This document shows positions 51,791-60,221 of a stretch of DNA of 64,000 bases, piece after piece. Numbering within the stretch: position 1 is the stretch's first letter; each line of letters opens with the position of its first letter. The stretch is from Johnsonella sp. (GTDB lineage: Bacteria; Bacillota; Clostridia; Lachnospirales; Lachnospiraceae), in assembly GCA_030529445.1 (NCBI GenBank), contig JAUMWW010000001.1, positions 88,121 through 152,120 on the forward strand, given 5' to 3'. Both the position numbers and the translations under genes were made by a program. A model generated the notes under the pieces. The model searched no databases, was not told the origin of the DNA, and saw only the letters and a program-made list of their open reading frames with translations.

Positions 51791-52243
51791 ATGGTGCTCC
51801 TTTTGACTGCTGTAGCCTTATTATTATGGAGTTTCTGTTCGGGAAAGAACAAAAAGAGGTATTTGGTCTTTGAGGCGGAAGAGGGGGAGATTTGTCTGGA
51901 GCTGGAGATTGCAGAAAACGAGGAATTCTCGATAGAGTTTATCCATTCCGTAAATCAAAGCCCGGTAATCGACTTTTATGAAGCAAGATCGGATGGAATC
52001 TATGTGACCAAGACCATATATTATGCGTTCGGAGCGGGGGTGCAAAGCGCTCTGGAAGAAGGGCAGGAACTCAGTTATACCGAAGACGGCGCCATGATGG
52101 TGAGCGGATTCAATCGAAAAATCGACAAGCTTTCTTATCTTGTCGGAAAAGTAAGCGATCATTTGCTGCATATCGGCGGCAAAGAGCACAGCCTGGGAGA
52201 TGCCTGCGGCAGAGGAAGGCTGATCAATATATATATCAGATAG
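51791..52243 (+). CDS. DUF1850 protein of a TRAP operon
   Basis: A 150-residue protein with one N-terminal helix (MVLLLTAVALLLWSFCSG) and a DUF1850 domain: CLELEIAENEEFSIEFIHSV, NQSPVIDFYEARSDGIY, YYAFGAGVQSALEEGQ. DUF1850 genes are regularly found between TAXI binding proteins and fused TRAP permeases; the role, perhaps assembly or substrate hand-over, is not established. Probably membrane-anchored with the domain outside. The ribosome site (TTAAGG) is weak. Confidence 0.85.
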   Translation: MVLLLTAVALLLWSFCSGKNKKRYLVFEAEEGEICLELEIAENEEFSIEFIHSVNQSPVIDFYEARSDGIYVTKTIYYAFGAGVQSALEEGQELSYTEDGAMMVSGFNRKIDKLSYLVGKVSDHLLHIGGKEHSLGDACGRGRLINIYIR

Positions 52244-52288
52244 ATTTTCGGCTTTCGAAATATAAGATCTGATTAGGAAGGAATAGCG

Positions 52289-54226
52289 TTGACGGATATT
52301 AGTAAAAAGACAAAAAAAGTTAAGGATGCGGAGCACGATCTGGATGCGATTATGAAAAAATATGATAAGGAGTCGAATGTCCGAGTCTTTCACGGAAAAT
52401 ATGCGTTTATTGTCCTGATTGTACTGGCTGCCTTCTCCTTATATGCGGTATACAGCAATACATTTGCTCTTTTGGACGAGCGCTTTAAGCGGGCGCTCTT
52501 CGTGGGCTTTGTCGTTTTGCTCGTCTTTCTGATTTATCCCGCAAGGAAGAAAGATATTTCCAGAAACAATTATCTGCCCTGGTATGATGTGCTGCTCGGA
52601 ATTTGCGGAGCGGGTTCGTATTTTTATTTTGTATGGAATCTGGACAGAATCGTTATGGATGCGGGAAGAATTTCTTCTCTGGATATGCTGGTCGGGATCG
52701 TAGGAATACTAATTCTTTTGGAGGCATGCAGAAGAAGTGTGGGAATTCCGATTATCGTGGTGGTGAGCTGCTTTATCCTCTATGCGTTTGCGAACGGAAT
52801 TTCTCTGAAAAAAATTATTTATAAGCTGTTTTATACAACGGACGGGGTGATCGGAACACCGATCGCCGTTTGCTGCACCTATATCGTTCTCTTCATTATC
52901 TTCGGCGCATTTTTGGAGCGTTCCGGCATTTCGGATTTCTTTATTCAGGCGGCAAATTCCGTAGCCGGTGCAACCAGCGGAGGTCCGGCGAAGGTTGCGG
53001 TCGTATCCAGCGCCTTATGCGGTATGGTATCCGGAAGCTCCGTTGCCAACACGGTAACGACGGGAAGTATTACGATACCGATGATGAAGGATACCGGCTA
53101 TAAGCCGGAATTTGCCGGTGCCGTGGAGGCGACCGCATCCACGGGCGGACAGATCATGCCCCCCATCATGGGAGCGGCGGCGTTTTTGATGGCGGAGATG
53201 ATCGGCAAGAAATACAGCGATATCGTGATTTCTGCGATACTTCCTGCCGCCCTCTATTTTGTCGGCGTTTTTATTATGGTGCATTTGGAGGCAAAGCGTT
53301 TGGGGCTCAAAGGGCTTGATAAGGATAAGCTTCCCCGATTCGGCAGTATTATGCTCAGCAGAGGCTATCTGATTACTCCGCTGGCGGTATTGGTATGGAT
53401 GATTATGAGAGGCTTTACGATGTCCAGGGCAGCGCTTTTTGCGACGGCTGCGGTAATCGCTATCAGCATGTTCAGAAAAGATACCAGAATCACCAGAGAA
53501 AAGGCACTGGATGCGCTCTCCGCAGCCGCAAAGAGCACCGTGGCCGTATCCGTAGCCTGTGCGGTTGCGGGAATCATCGCGGGAGTGGTAACGATGACGG
53601 GACTCGGACAGCAGTTGATTACCGCAATCACGGGAATTTCCGGCGGCAATCTTCTGATCGGGCTCTTCTTTACGATGCTTTCCTGTATCGTGCTCGGCAT
53701 GGGTCTCCCGACGACGGCGACCTATGTAATTATGGCGACGACCTGCGCTCCGATTCTGGTCAACGGTATGGGCGTGGATCTTCTGGCGGCGCATATGTTC
53801 GTATTCTATTTCGGAATCATCGCCGATATTACCCCTCCGGTTGCACTTGCGGCATATGCCGGAAGCGCGATAGCGGGAGCAAATCCCATGAAGACGGGAT
53901 TTACGGCTTCAAAGCTTGCGATAGCGGCGTTTATCGTTCCCTATATTTTTGTGATGAACCCGACAATGCTCTTTGTCAATGCGAAAATTTCGGATGTGAT
54001 CGTTATTTCGATCACCGCATTACTGGGAATCACCAGCGTTTCGGTCGGCGTGGTGGGTTATCTGCAAACAAAAATGCATCCCGTTCTTCGGGTGATTGCG
54101 ATTATCATGGGACTTGCAATGCTCTATCCCGGTATTTATTCGGATCTGATCGGTCTGATCTCCTTTATCGGAATCTTTGCATATCAGAGCTACCGTGCAA
54201 AGAAGACGGAAAAGCAGAAGGCATAA
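52289..54226 (+). CDS. TRAP transporter permease, fused small and large subunits
   Basis: A 645-residue membrane protein joining the DctQ-like (about 45-170) and DctM-like (about 180-600) permease parts, as is usual with TAXI binding proteins. Seen: FIIFGAFLERSGISDFFIQA, SVAGATSGGPAKVAVVSSAL, CGMVSGSSVANTVTTGSIT, EATASTGGQIMPPIMGAAAF, VLGMGLPTTATYVIMATTCA and ITPPVALAAYAGSAIAGANP. It imports organic acids with an ion gradient. The start is TTG at 52289 with AGGAAGGAA upstream. Last gene of the operon. Confidence 0.94.
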   Translation: MTDISKKTKKVKDAEHDLDAIMKKYDKESNVRVFHGKYAFIVLIVLAAFSLYAVYSNTFALLDERFKRALFVGFVVLLVFLIYPARKKDISRNNYLPWYDVLLGICGAGSYFYFVWNLDRIVMDAGRISSLDMLVGIVGILILLEACRRSVGIPIIVVVSCFILYAFANGISLKKIIYKLFYTTDGVIGTPIAVCCTYIVLFIIFGAFLERSGISDFFIQAANSVAGATSGGPAKVAVVSSALCGMVSGSSVANTVTTGSITIPMMKDTGYKPEFAGAVEATASTGGQIMPPIMGAAAFLMAEMIGKKYSDIVISAILPAALYFVGVFIMVHLEAKRLGLKGLDKDKLPRFGSIMLSRGYLITPLAVLVWMIMRGFTMSRAALFATAAVIAISMFRKDTRITREKALDALSAAAKSTVAVSVACAVAGIIAGVVTMTGLGQQLITAITGISGGNLLIGLFFTMLSCIVLGMGLPTTATYVIMATTCAPILVNGMGVDLLAAHMFVFYFGIIADITPPVALAAYAGSAIAGANPMKTGFTASKLAIAAFIVPYIFVMNPTMLFVNAKISDVIVISITALLGITSVSVGVVGYLQTKMHPVLRVIAIIMGLAMLYPGIYSDLIGLISFIGIFAYQSYRAKKTEKQKA

Positions 54227-54250
54227 AAAGAGATCTCTTCGGAGTAAAAT

Positions 54251-54308
54251 AAGAAAGCAGGGCTTCCTTCCTCCGTGCTTGGCAGGAGGAAGGAAGCCCT
54301 GCTTTCTT
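54251..54308. terminator. Convergent two-way terminator, perfect 24-base stem
   Basis: 54251-54274 and 54285-54308 are exact inverted repeats (core GCAGGGCTTCCTTCCTCC) with a ten-base loop. It separates the TRAP operon from the leftward Fur-family gene. Confidence 0.93.
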
Positions 54309-54352
54309 AATCTTATATCTTAATTTTAAGTGGAATCAATGCAAAAATGGAA

Positions 54353-54751
54353 TCAGGAGGGATATCTTTTCCCGAGGCATTGCTTGCAGCAGCCGTAAAA
54401 AATCAGAGAGTGGGATTCCACGCTTCCGATATCCGGATTGAGGCTGTTTTCTTTGAGATCGGGAAGGGCGCTCTCCTCAAGATCGATGATTTTTCCGCAT
54501 TCCCGACATACAAAATGATCATGCTCCTCCGTGATGTAATCATATCGTTCTATCCCGTCTCCGCATGATATGCGCTTAATTTTACCGAGCTCGGTGAGCA
54601 GTCCGAGGTTTCGGTATACCGTACCCAAGCTGATTTTCGGGTTTTCTTTTCTCAATGCTTGAAACAGAGCATCGGCGGTAGGGTGATCACATCGCTTTCT
54701 CAGGCACTCCAAAACAGCTTCCCGCTGTCTGCTATACTTCAACTCTTTCAT
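54353..54751 (-). CDS. Fur family regulator, PerR-like
   Basis: A 132-residue metal-dependent repressor. The winged helix (SRQREAVLECLRKRCDHPTA, ISLGTVYRNLGLLTELGKIK) is followed by the metal domain: DYITEEHDHFVCRECGKIID with the His-Asp-His triad and the first structural Cys pair, and YGCCKQCLG with the second pair. The short size and Asp-rich metal site favour PerR (peroxide sensing through Fe or Mn) over Fur or Zur, but this is not certain. Ribosome site AAGGAG. It is divergent from the S1-domain gene, and an AT-rich stretch between them (CTAAGAATTATTATTGATTTAG) could be its own operator. Confidence 0.88.
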   Translation of the reverse strand: MKELKYSRQREAVLECLRKRCDHPTADALFQALRKENPKISLGTVYRNLGLLTELGKIKRISCGDGIERYDYITEEHDHFVCRECGKIIDLEESALPDLKENSLNPDIGSVESHSLIFYGCCKQCLGKRYPS

Positions 54752-54810
54752 GAAATCTCCTTCTAAAACTAAGAATTATTATTGATTTAGTATAAGCTTC
54801 CCACAAATCT

Positions 54811-54839
54811 TTGTCAATCAGAAAAAAGTATGCTATAAT
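54811..54839 (+). promoter_or_regulatory. Promoter of the S1-domain protein gene
   Basis: TTGTCA (54811-54816), 17 bases, TATAAT (54834-54839), 56 bases before the start codon. A strong sigma-A match. Confidence 0.8.
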
Positions 54840-54894
54840 CGGCATTAGTATGTGAGCATAGCATATATTCAGAAAGATTACGGAGGAAAACAGA

Positions 54895-55593
54895 ATGGAA
54901 AGCATGAAGGATTTTGAACAGGAAATTAAGGAGTCGCTGGAAAATATGAAGGAGTATAACGATCCGGACAGCGGAAAATGGGAAATATTTGAAAAGATGC
55001 TGGAGGAAAAGACGGTATCCAGAGTAAAGATCGTTGAAGTGGTAAAGGTAGGCTGTGTTGCATTCTTAGATGAAGTAAGGGCTTTCATTCCCGCCAGTCA
55101 GCTTTCCTTAAAGTATGTCGAGGATCTGGAGGTGTATTTGAATAAGAGCCTTGATGTGGTGCTGATCAATGTGGAGCCCGAGAAGAAAAGACTCGTCCTC
55201 AGCCATAAGGAAATTGAAAAGCAGCAGGAGGATGAGGCAAAGAAAGAAAAGTTAAGCAAAATCAAGGTCGGAGATATCATTACCGGAAAAGTGGACAGCA
55301 TCAAGGATTACGGTGCGTTTATTTCTCTGGATGAGGGAGTTGACGGGCTTTTGCATATCTCACAGATTTCTCATAACCGCATCAAGCATCCCGGCGTTCT
55401 GCTCAATGTCGGCGATGAGGTGAAGGTAAAGGTAATCGGCATGGAAGAGGGAAGAATTTCTCTTTCCAAGAAGGCATTGGAGGAGGAAACCGCAAGAGCG
55501 GAAGAAAAGAGAAATGCCGAGCATTTCAAATATGAGGAAAAGGGAAGAGCATCGACCAGCCTTGCCGGGCTTTTAAAGGATATTAAATTATAA
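54895..55593 (+). CDS. S1 RNA-binding domain protein (two S1 domains)
   Basis: A 232-residue protein. The first S1 domain (about 38-104: SRVKIVEVVKVGCVAFLDEV, AFIPASQLSLKYVED, KKRLVLSHKEIEK) is diverged. The second (about 122-195: VGDIITGKVDSIKDYGAFIS, GVDGLLHISQIS, ISLSKKALEEE) is canonical. A charged helical tail ends in AGLLKDIKL. Such short ribosomal-protein-S1-like proteins are common in Clostridia and probably bind mRNA or the ribosome. Good promoter and GGAGG ribosome site. Confidence 0.9.
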   Translation: MESMKDFEQEIKESLENMKEYNDPDSGKWEIFEKMLEEKTVSRVKIVEVVKVGCVAFLDEVRAFIPASQLSLKYVEDLEVYLNKSLDVVLINVEPEKKRLVLSHKEIEKQQEDEAKKEKLSKIKVGDIITGKVDSIKDYGAFISLDEGVDGLLHISQISHNRIKHPGVLLNVGDEVKVKVIGMEEGRISLSKKALEEETARAEEKRNAEHFKYEEKGRASTSLAGLLKDIKL

Positions 55594-55621
55594 TCATTGC
55601 GATGAAACAGGGGAGATAAGG

Positions 55622-57016
55622 ATGGCAGAAAAGAAGAAAAAAGCGGATTCCGAGCTTTGCTGGGTCTGCCCGCATATTCAAAAAGCGGATCCCTCGCAGT
55701 TTAAAAAGGCCGATAAGCTTGCTCTGAAATATAAGGATTTCCTCGATAAGAGCAAGACGGAGAGAGAATCGGTTAAGCATGCGGAAGCGCTTTTGAAAGA
55801 GGCGGGATATCAGCTTTTTGACGTGAAGAAAAAATACAAGCCGGGAGATAAGGTATACCAGATCAACAGGGGCAAGGCGATTCTTGCCCTTACCTGGGGC
55901 AAGGAAAAGCTCAGCGAAGGGCTTAGGATCAACGGCGCACATATTGATTCGCCGAGGCTGGATTTAAAGCCCAATCCTTTGTATGAAAAAAAGGAATTGG
56001 CTTTTTTTAAAACGCATTATTACGGAGGAATCAAAAAATATCAGTGGGCAACGATTCCTCTGGCGATGCACGGTATCGTGATTAAAAAGGACGGAAGCCG
56101 GGCGGAGATCTGCATAGGAGAAGATGAGCGGGATCCGGTATTTTGCATCAGCGATCTGCTTCCCCATCTCGGAGCGAAGCAGGCGGAGAGAAAGCTCAGC
56201 GAGGGGATCAAGGGAGAGGAGCTCAATATTATTCTCGGCTCTCTTCCGGTTGATGAAAAGGAGATTGTCGAGCCCTTTAAGCTTCGGATCCTCGAGCTTC
56301 TGCATGAGAGATACGGGATGACGGAGCGGGATTTTGCGAGGGCGGAGATCGAGTTTGTTCCGGCAGGAAGGGCAAGGGACTGCGGCTTGGATCGCTCCAT
56401 GGTCGGAGCTTACGGTCAGGATGACAGAGTATGCGCATTTACGGCACTCATGGCGGAAATCGACACCAAAAAACCGGTCTATACCACGCTCACCGTGCTG
56501 GTGGATAAGGAAGAGATCGGTTCGAGCGGAAATACCGGATTAAATTCCTGCTTTGTGTATGATTTTATTTCCTATCTTGCGGATAATCAGTCTGCGGATG
56601 TCAGAGAGGTCTGTGCCAAAAGCGCATGTCTTTCCGCCGATGTCAATGCCGCATATGATCCGACCTTTCCCGATGTGTATGAGGAAAAGAATTCCTGTTA
56701 CCTCAATCACGGCTGCGTGCTGACCAAGTACACGGGAGCCAGAGGAAAGGTGGGGGCTTCGGATGCCAGCGCCGAATTTATGGCAAAGGTAATCCGGATT
56801 ATGGATGAAGCGGGAGTGTATTGGCAGATCGGTGAGCTCGGCGCGGTAGATGCCGGCGGAGGCGGAACCGTCGCACAATATGTAGCAAAGATGAATATCG
56901 ATGTCGTGGATCTGGGAGTTCCCGTTTTATCAATGCATGCTCCCTTCGAGATATCCGCAAAGCTTGATATCTACAATGCATATCTTGCATTTAGAGCGTT
57001 TTATGAAATTAAATAA
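55622..57016 (+). CDS. M18 family aminopeptidase
   Basis: A 464-residue zinc aminopeptidase of the aspartyl/lysyl aminopeptidase I family. Seen: RINGAHIDSPRLDLKPNPLY with metal His and Asp, VLVDKEEIGSSGNTGLNSCF with the catalytic Glu, LSADVNAAYDPTFPDVYEEK (Asp), and SMHAPFEISAKLDIYNAYLA (His) at the end. The N-terminal part (MAEKKKKADSELCWVCPHIQ) is a basic lead. It releases N-terminal residues from peptides in the cytoplasm. It lies 28 bases after the S1 gene and 17 before the lipoprotein gene, so co-transcription is likely. Confidence 0.94.
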   Translation: MAEKKKKADSELCWVCPHIQKADPSQFKKADKLALKYKDFLDKSKTERESVKHAEALLKEAGYQLFDVKKKYKPGDKVYQINRGKAILALTWGKEKLSEGLRINGAHIDSPRLDLKPNPLYEKKELAFFKTHYYGGIKKYQWATIPLAMHGIVIKKDGSRAEICIGEDERDPVFCISDLLPHLGAKQAERKLSEGIKGEELNIILGSLPVDEKEIVEPFKLRILELLHERYGMTERDFARAEIEFVPAGRARDCGLDRSMVGAYGQDDRVCAFTALMAEIDTKKPVYTTLTVLVDKEEIGSSGNTGLNSCFVYDFISYLADNQSADVREVCAKSACLSADVNAAYDPTFPDVYEEKNSCYLNHGCVLTKYTGARGKVGASDASAEFMAKVIRIMDEAGVYWQIGELGAVDAGGGGTVAQYVAKMNIDVVDLGVPVLSMHAPFEISAKLDIYNAYLAFRAFYEIK

Positions 57017-57033
57017 ATAAAGAGGTAAAAAGA

Positions 57034-58215
57034 ATGAGAGTAAAAAAAATCATCATAGCAGCCATAGCGGTATTCTGCTTAGGTTCTATGGCAGCTTGCT
57101 CTACGGCGAAAAAGGAGACGCAGAGCAGCACCGAAGATACAAAAAGCAGTGAGAGCAAGGAGAGCGAAAGCACGGAAGAAAGCGCTTCGGCTCAGAGCGA
57201 GGCTCCCGAGGTAGAGAAGGGTACGGCAAAGCTCGGCAATTATAAGGGGCTGAAAGTGGATATGGTAAGCAGCGAGGTCAGCGAGGAGGAGGTAGAGGAT
57301 ACAATCAAGAATAATCTCACCTATAATCCCGATATTACGGAGGTTAAAGACAGAGCGGCGGAAAACGGGGATATCGTAAACATCAATTTTGCCGGAAAGC
57401 TTGACGGAGTTGCCTTTGAGGGAGGAACTGCTGAGAATTACGATCTCGAGCTGGGAAGCGGTTCTTTTATCCCGGGATTTGAGGAACAGCTGATCGGCGC
57501 AAAGATCGGGGAGAGCAAAGAGGTAAATGTGACCTTCCCGGAGGAATACCATGAGCAGAGCCTTGCCGGAAAGCCGGTGGTATTCGAGGTAAAGATCAAT
57601 GCCATTAAGGTTTCAAAGCCGGCAAAGCTCACGGATGAGTGGGTACAAAACACTACAAAGGAGAATCCGCAGGGACAGCTTCAGACCGTGAAGGAGTATC
57701 GTGAATTTGTAAGAAAGCAGCTGGAAGAGACCAGGGAGGCGCAGACCAGGAGTGAAGCGCAGAGCAGACTTTTCGATCAGGTCATGCAGTCTTCGACCTT
57801 TGAACTCAACGAGGAGGCGGTCGAAGAAGAATATCAGACAATGCTTTCTTATTATACCCAGATGGGCGGGCAGCTCGGTGTAGGCATCGAGGAATTTGCG
57901 AGCATGAACGGAATGAGCAAGGAAGAGTTTGAAGGAGAGATCAGAAAAGGTGCGGAGCAGAGCATTAAGGCGGAGCTCATCGTTGAAACGATTTTTGCGT
58001 CGGAAAATCTTAAGATTGAAGATGCGGATTACGAGAAGCTTGCCGTAGGAAGCGGAATGACGGCGGCTCAGCTCAGACTGCAATACGGGGAAGAGGCGGA
58101 CAGGTTCGCAAAACAGAACAAGGTCGGAGACTTCCTTTTGGAGAATGCAAAGGTGACGATGATCGAGGCGGAGGAGCTTGAGGCGGCTTCTGAAAGCGAA
58201 TCGGAGAGCAGATAG
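57034..58215 (+). CDS. Exported trigger-factor-like peptidyl-prolyl isomerase lipoprotein
   Basis: A 393-residue protein with a signal peptide and lipobox (LGSMAACST), a Ser/Glu-rich linker (about 25-65), then a trigger-factor layout: an N-terminal segment (GNYKGLKVDMVSSEVSEEEV), an FKBP-type isomerase domain at about 110-192 (NGDIVNINFAGKLDGVAFEG, GSGSFIPGFEEQLIGAKIGE, FPEEYHEQSLAGKPVVFEVK) and the helical chaperone arm (about 200-370). The ribosome-binding tail of real trigger factor is missing. It should fold or isomerise proteins outside the membrane, in place of PrsA. Ribosome site AAAGAGG. Confidence 0.9.
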   Translation: MRVKKIIIAAIAVFCLGSMAACSTAKKETQSSTEDTKSSESKESESTEESASAQSEAPEVEKGTAKLGNYKGLKVDMVSSEVSEEEVEDTIKNNLTYNPDITEVKDRAAENGDIVNINFAGKLDGVAFEGGTAENYDLELGSGSFIPGFEEQLIGAKIGESKEVNVTFPEEYHEQSLAGKPVVFEVKINAIKVSKPAKLTDEWVQNTTKENPQGQLQTVKEYREFVRKQLEETREAQTRSEAQSRLFDQVMQSSTFELNEEAVEEEYQTMLSYYTQMGGQLGVGIEEFASMNGMSKEEFEGEIRKGAEQSIKAELIVETIFASENLKIEDADYEKLAVGSGMTAAQLRLQYGEEADRFAKQNKVGDFLLENAKVTMIEAEELEAASESESESR

Positions 58216-58264
58216 GAAGAGATTGCCGAAGCGCCATACCGAAGGGAATCAAGAGGCGATAGTT

Positions 58265-58600
58265 ATGTCGGTCAAATTGGAAAAAGAGAAAAAAAACGGC
58301 CTGTGCGAAGGAGCGGAGACTCCCGCACAGGCTCTTAATTATACCTATATTCTTTGCTGCGCGGATCAGACCTATTACTGCGGATGGACCAATAATCTGG
58401 CTCGCAGGCTGAAGGCGCATAACGAGGGCAGCGCATCCAGATATACCAGAGCGAGACTGCCGGTTCGGCTGGTGTATTATGAAGCGCATGAAACCAAAAG
58501 AGAGGCGATGCAAAGAGAAGCGAGCATCAAGGCTCTGGGAAGAAGACAAAAGGAAGATCTGATAAGGAGCTTTGAGCAAAGAAATGAAGATATTGTATGA
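58265..58600 (+). CDS. GIY-YIG nuclease-family protein (UPF0213 type)
   Basis: A 111-residue protein. A charged lead of about 25 residues precedes the GIY-YIG domain: YTYILCCADQTYYCGWTNNL, then ARRLKAHNEGSASRYTRARL and VRLVYYEAHETKREAMQREA. The usual GIY...YIG is YIL...YCG here, typical of the YhbQ/UPF0213 group, whose role in DNA repair is suspected only. ATG 58265 has AGAGG upstream. Its end overlaps the start of the pseudouridine synthase gene by 17 bases. Confidence 0.88.
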   Translation: MSVKLEKEKKNGLCEGAETPAQALNYTYILCCADQTYYCGWTNNLARRLKAHNEGSASRYTRARLPVRLVYYEAHETKREAMQREASIKALGRRQKEDLIRSFEQRNEDIV

Positions 58601-59303
58601 GGATGGAGAAATCATCGTTGTCATCAAGCCTGCGGGAATGGACGCACAATCCTCGAGAGGGCTTGAAAAGGATATGGTAAGCGAGCTCAAGAATCATCTT
58701 GCGGTTTCGAATCGGGAACCTTATCTCGGGATAGTGCACAGATTGGACAAGCCCGTGGAAGGAATTATGGTCTTTGCGAAGAGCAAAAAAGCCGCTGCCG
58801 TATTGAGCCGGGATTTTCAGGGGCAGGATATCAAAAAACGCTATCTTGCCCTTGTTCATGGATGCCCTTCCCGCAAAGAAGGCGAGCTCTTTCATTTTAT
58901 ACGCAGGAATGCAGTGCTTCAAAAAGCGGAGATTTTTGAACAAAAAGAAAAGGATGCCAAGGAGGCCTTGCTTTCCTATAAGCTCCTGGATATGAAGAAA
59001 AGAGATTCTCTGGTCTTAAGCATATTGGGGATAGAACTGTTCACGGGGAGATTTCATCAGATCCGGGCTCAGCTTGCATACTGCGGGATGCCGATATGGG
59101 GAGATAAAAAATATCATCCCGATTTTGCCCGGGAGGAAAAGAGGAGGGGGATAGGGCTTGCTGCGGTCGGGCTGGAATTTTTTCATCCGAAAAGCGGGAA
59201 AAGGCTTGTATTTTCCTATACTCCGGAAGGTGAAATCTGGAATTTTTTGGAAAATGGAAATGAAAAAAGCATTGCGGAAGCGGCGGGAGATATGATATAT
59301 TGA
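58584..59303 (+). CDS. RluA family pseudouridine synthase
   Basis: A 239-residue enzyme that isomerises uridine in rRNA or tRNA. Seen: ILYEDGEIIVVIKPAGMDAQ, the catalytic motif LGIVHRLDKPVEGIMVFAKS (the usual HRLDxxTSG has P-V-E-G), KKRYLALVHGCPSRKEGE, LFTGRFHQIRAQLAYCGMPI and GLAAVGLEFFHPKSGKRL. It lacks the S4 domain of larger RluC/D types. ATG 58584 is preferred over a TTG at 58572, which would lie too close to the AAGGAG site. Confidence 0.92.
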   Translation: MKILYEDGEIIVVIKPAGMDAQSSRGLEKDMVSELKNHLAVSNREPYLGIVHRLDKPVEGIMVFAKSKKAAAVLSRDFQGQDIKKRYLALVHGCPSRKEGELFHFIRRNAVLQKAEIFEQKEKDAKEALLSYKLLDMKKRDSLVLSILGIELFTGRFHQIRAQLAYCGMPIWGDKKYHPDFAREEKRRGIGLAAVGLEFFHPKSGKRLVFSYTPEGEIWNFLENGNEKSIAEAAGDMIY

Positions 59304-59316
59304 TACGGAACATAAT

Positions 59317-59443
59317 ATCGGCTAGGGGGGCAGTTTGCTGAGAGATATCCCGGATATCGACCCTTGAACTTGATTTGGTTAATACCAACGTAAGGAAGCG
59401 GATCAAAACCCCTGTCGAATAATATCAAAATGAGGAGGGGTTT
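59317..59443 (+). promoter_or_regulatory. TPP riboswitch with ribosome-site sequestering platform
   Basis: The THI-box aptamer spans 59317-59403: the outer stem ATCGGCT/AGCGGAT, TAGGGGGGCAG, the invariant GCTGAGAG, ACCCTTGAACTTGATTTGG and GTTAATACCAACGTAAGGAA. Behind it AAACCCCT (59406-59413) is the exact complement of AGGGGTTT (59436-59443), which overlaps the ribosome site right before ATG. Thiamine pyrophosphate binding should favour this pairing and stop translation; without ligand the CCCCT can pair with GGGGG of the aptamer. No T run is present, so control is translational. Confidence 0.95.
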
Positions 59444-60013
59444 ATGTTTAATTCAGAAACAAAGAGCAGCGCCGGAAAGGCTTCTGCCTTCAATGTCAGG
59501 AGGCTCGTCGTTTCCGCCGCATGCATAGGGCTTGCGACGGTTCTTTCGATGATTAAAGTATATGAGTTTCCTTTCGGAGGATCGATTACCGCATTCAGCA
59601 TGCTTTTCATCTGCCTGACGGGATATTTGTACGGCTTGCGGCACGGGCTGCAATGCGGTCTGGTCTACGGTATTCTTCAGTTTGTCCTCAAGCCCTATAT
59701 TTACAGTCCGATTCAGGTTGTGGTAGATTACGGGCTTGCATTCACCGCACTCGGTCTTTCGGGATTTTTTAGCGAAAAGAAAGCGGGAATGAGTCTGGGG
59801 TATATTTTGGGAGTATTGGGAAGATATTTCTTCGCGGTTCTTTCCGGTTATGTATTTTTTGCGGAGTACGCATGGGAAGGCTGGGGGGCACTGCCCTACT
59901 CCATGGCGTATAACGGAGCCTATATTTTTTTGGAGGCTCTGATTACTCTGATTATTCTCCAGCTTCCGCCGGTCAGGACGGCAATCGCATGGATCAAGCA
60001 GATGAAGGAATAA
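59444..60013 (+). CDS. thiT: Energy-coupled thiamine transporter ThiT
   Basis: A 189-residue, six-helix substrate-binding subunit of an ECF transporter. Seen: AACIGLATVLSMIKVYEFPF, GGSITAFSMLFICLTGYLYG, GLRHGLQCGLVYGILQF, and YAWEGWGALPYSMAYNGAYI with the Trp, Tyr and Asn that hold thiamine in known ThiT structures. The ECF ATPases and T subunit must be encoded elsewhere. Under control of the TPP riboswitch directly upstream. Confidence 0.96.
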   Translation: MFNSETKSSAGKASAFNVRRLVVSAACIGLATVLSMIKVYEFPFGGSITAFSMLFICLTGYLYGLRHGLQCGLVYGILQFVLKPYIYSPIQVVVDYGLAFTALGLSGFFSEKKAGMSLGYILGVLGRYFFAVLSGYVFFAEYAWEGWGALPYSMAYNGAYIFLEALITLIILQLPPVRTAIAWIKQMKE

Positions 60014-60045
60014 GGCTAAAAAGATAAGGTTAAAAGGATCAGTAC

Positions 60046-60076
60046 AGCGCTCCCGGGAGGAGCGCTATATTTTTTG
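60046..60076 (+). terminator. Terminator of thiT
   Basis: AGCGCTCC (60046-60053) pairs with GGAGCGCT (60059-60066), followed by ATATTTTTT. Confidence 0.88.
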
Positions 60077-60108
60077 CCAAAATATACAAAAAAATATTGA
60101 AATAAGTA

Positions 60109-60145
60109 TTGACAGTTAGCGAAACCTAACTTAAGCTATAGCTAA
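60109..60145 (+). promoter_or_regulatory. Promoter with inverted repeats before the giant surface protein gene
   Basis: TTGACA (60109-60114) is a perfect -35; 17 bases on, TAAGCT (60132-60137) is a weak -10. The spacer is the inverted repeat GTTAG-CGAAAC-CTAAC (60115-60130), and TTAAGCTATAGCTAA (60131-60145) follows. Overlapping dyads of TTAG/CTAA type suggest repressor control, for instance by a DtxR-like metal regulator; this is inference. Confidence 0.5.
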
Positions 60146-60221
60146 AAGAAAAAGAGGGATTGAAAATACTGTGCGTAACACCATGAGGGAACTTAAAAAT
60201 ATATTTTAGGAGGACTGGGTT

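Noticed and set aside
53395..54252. 285-codon plus-strand frame within the TRAP permease gene
   Set aside because: A frame-shifted shadow of the permease; its Arg/Cys/Tyr-rich composition is not protein-like.
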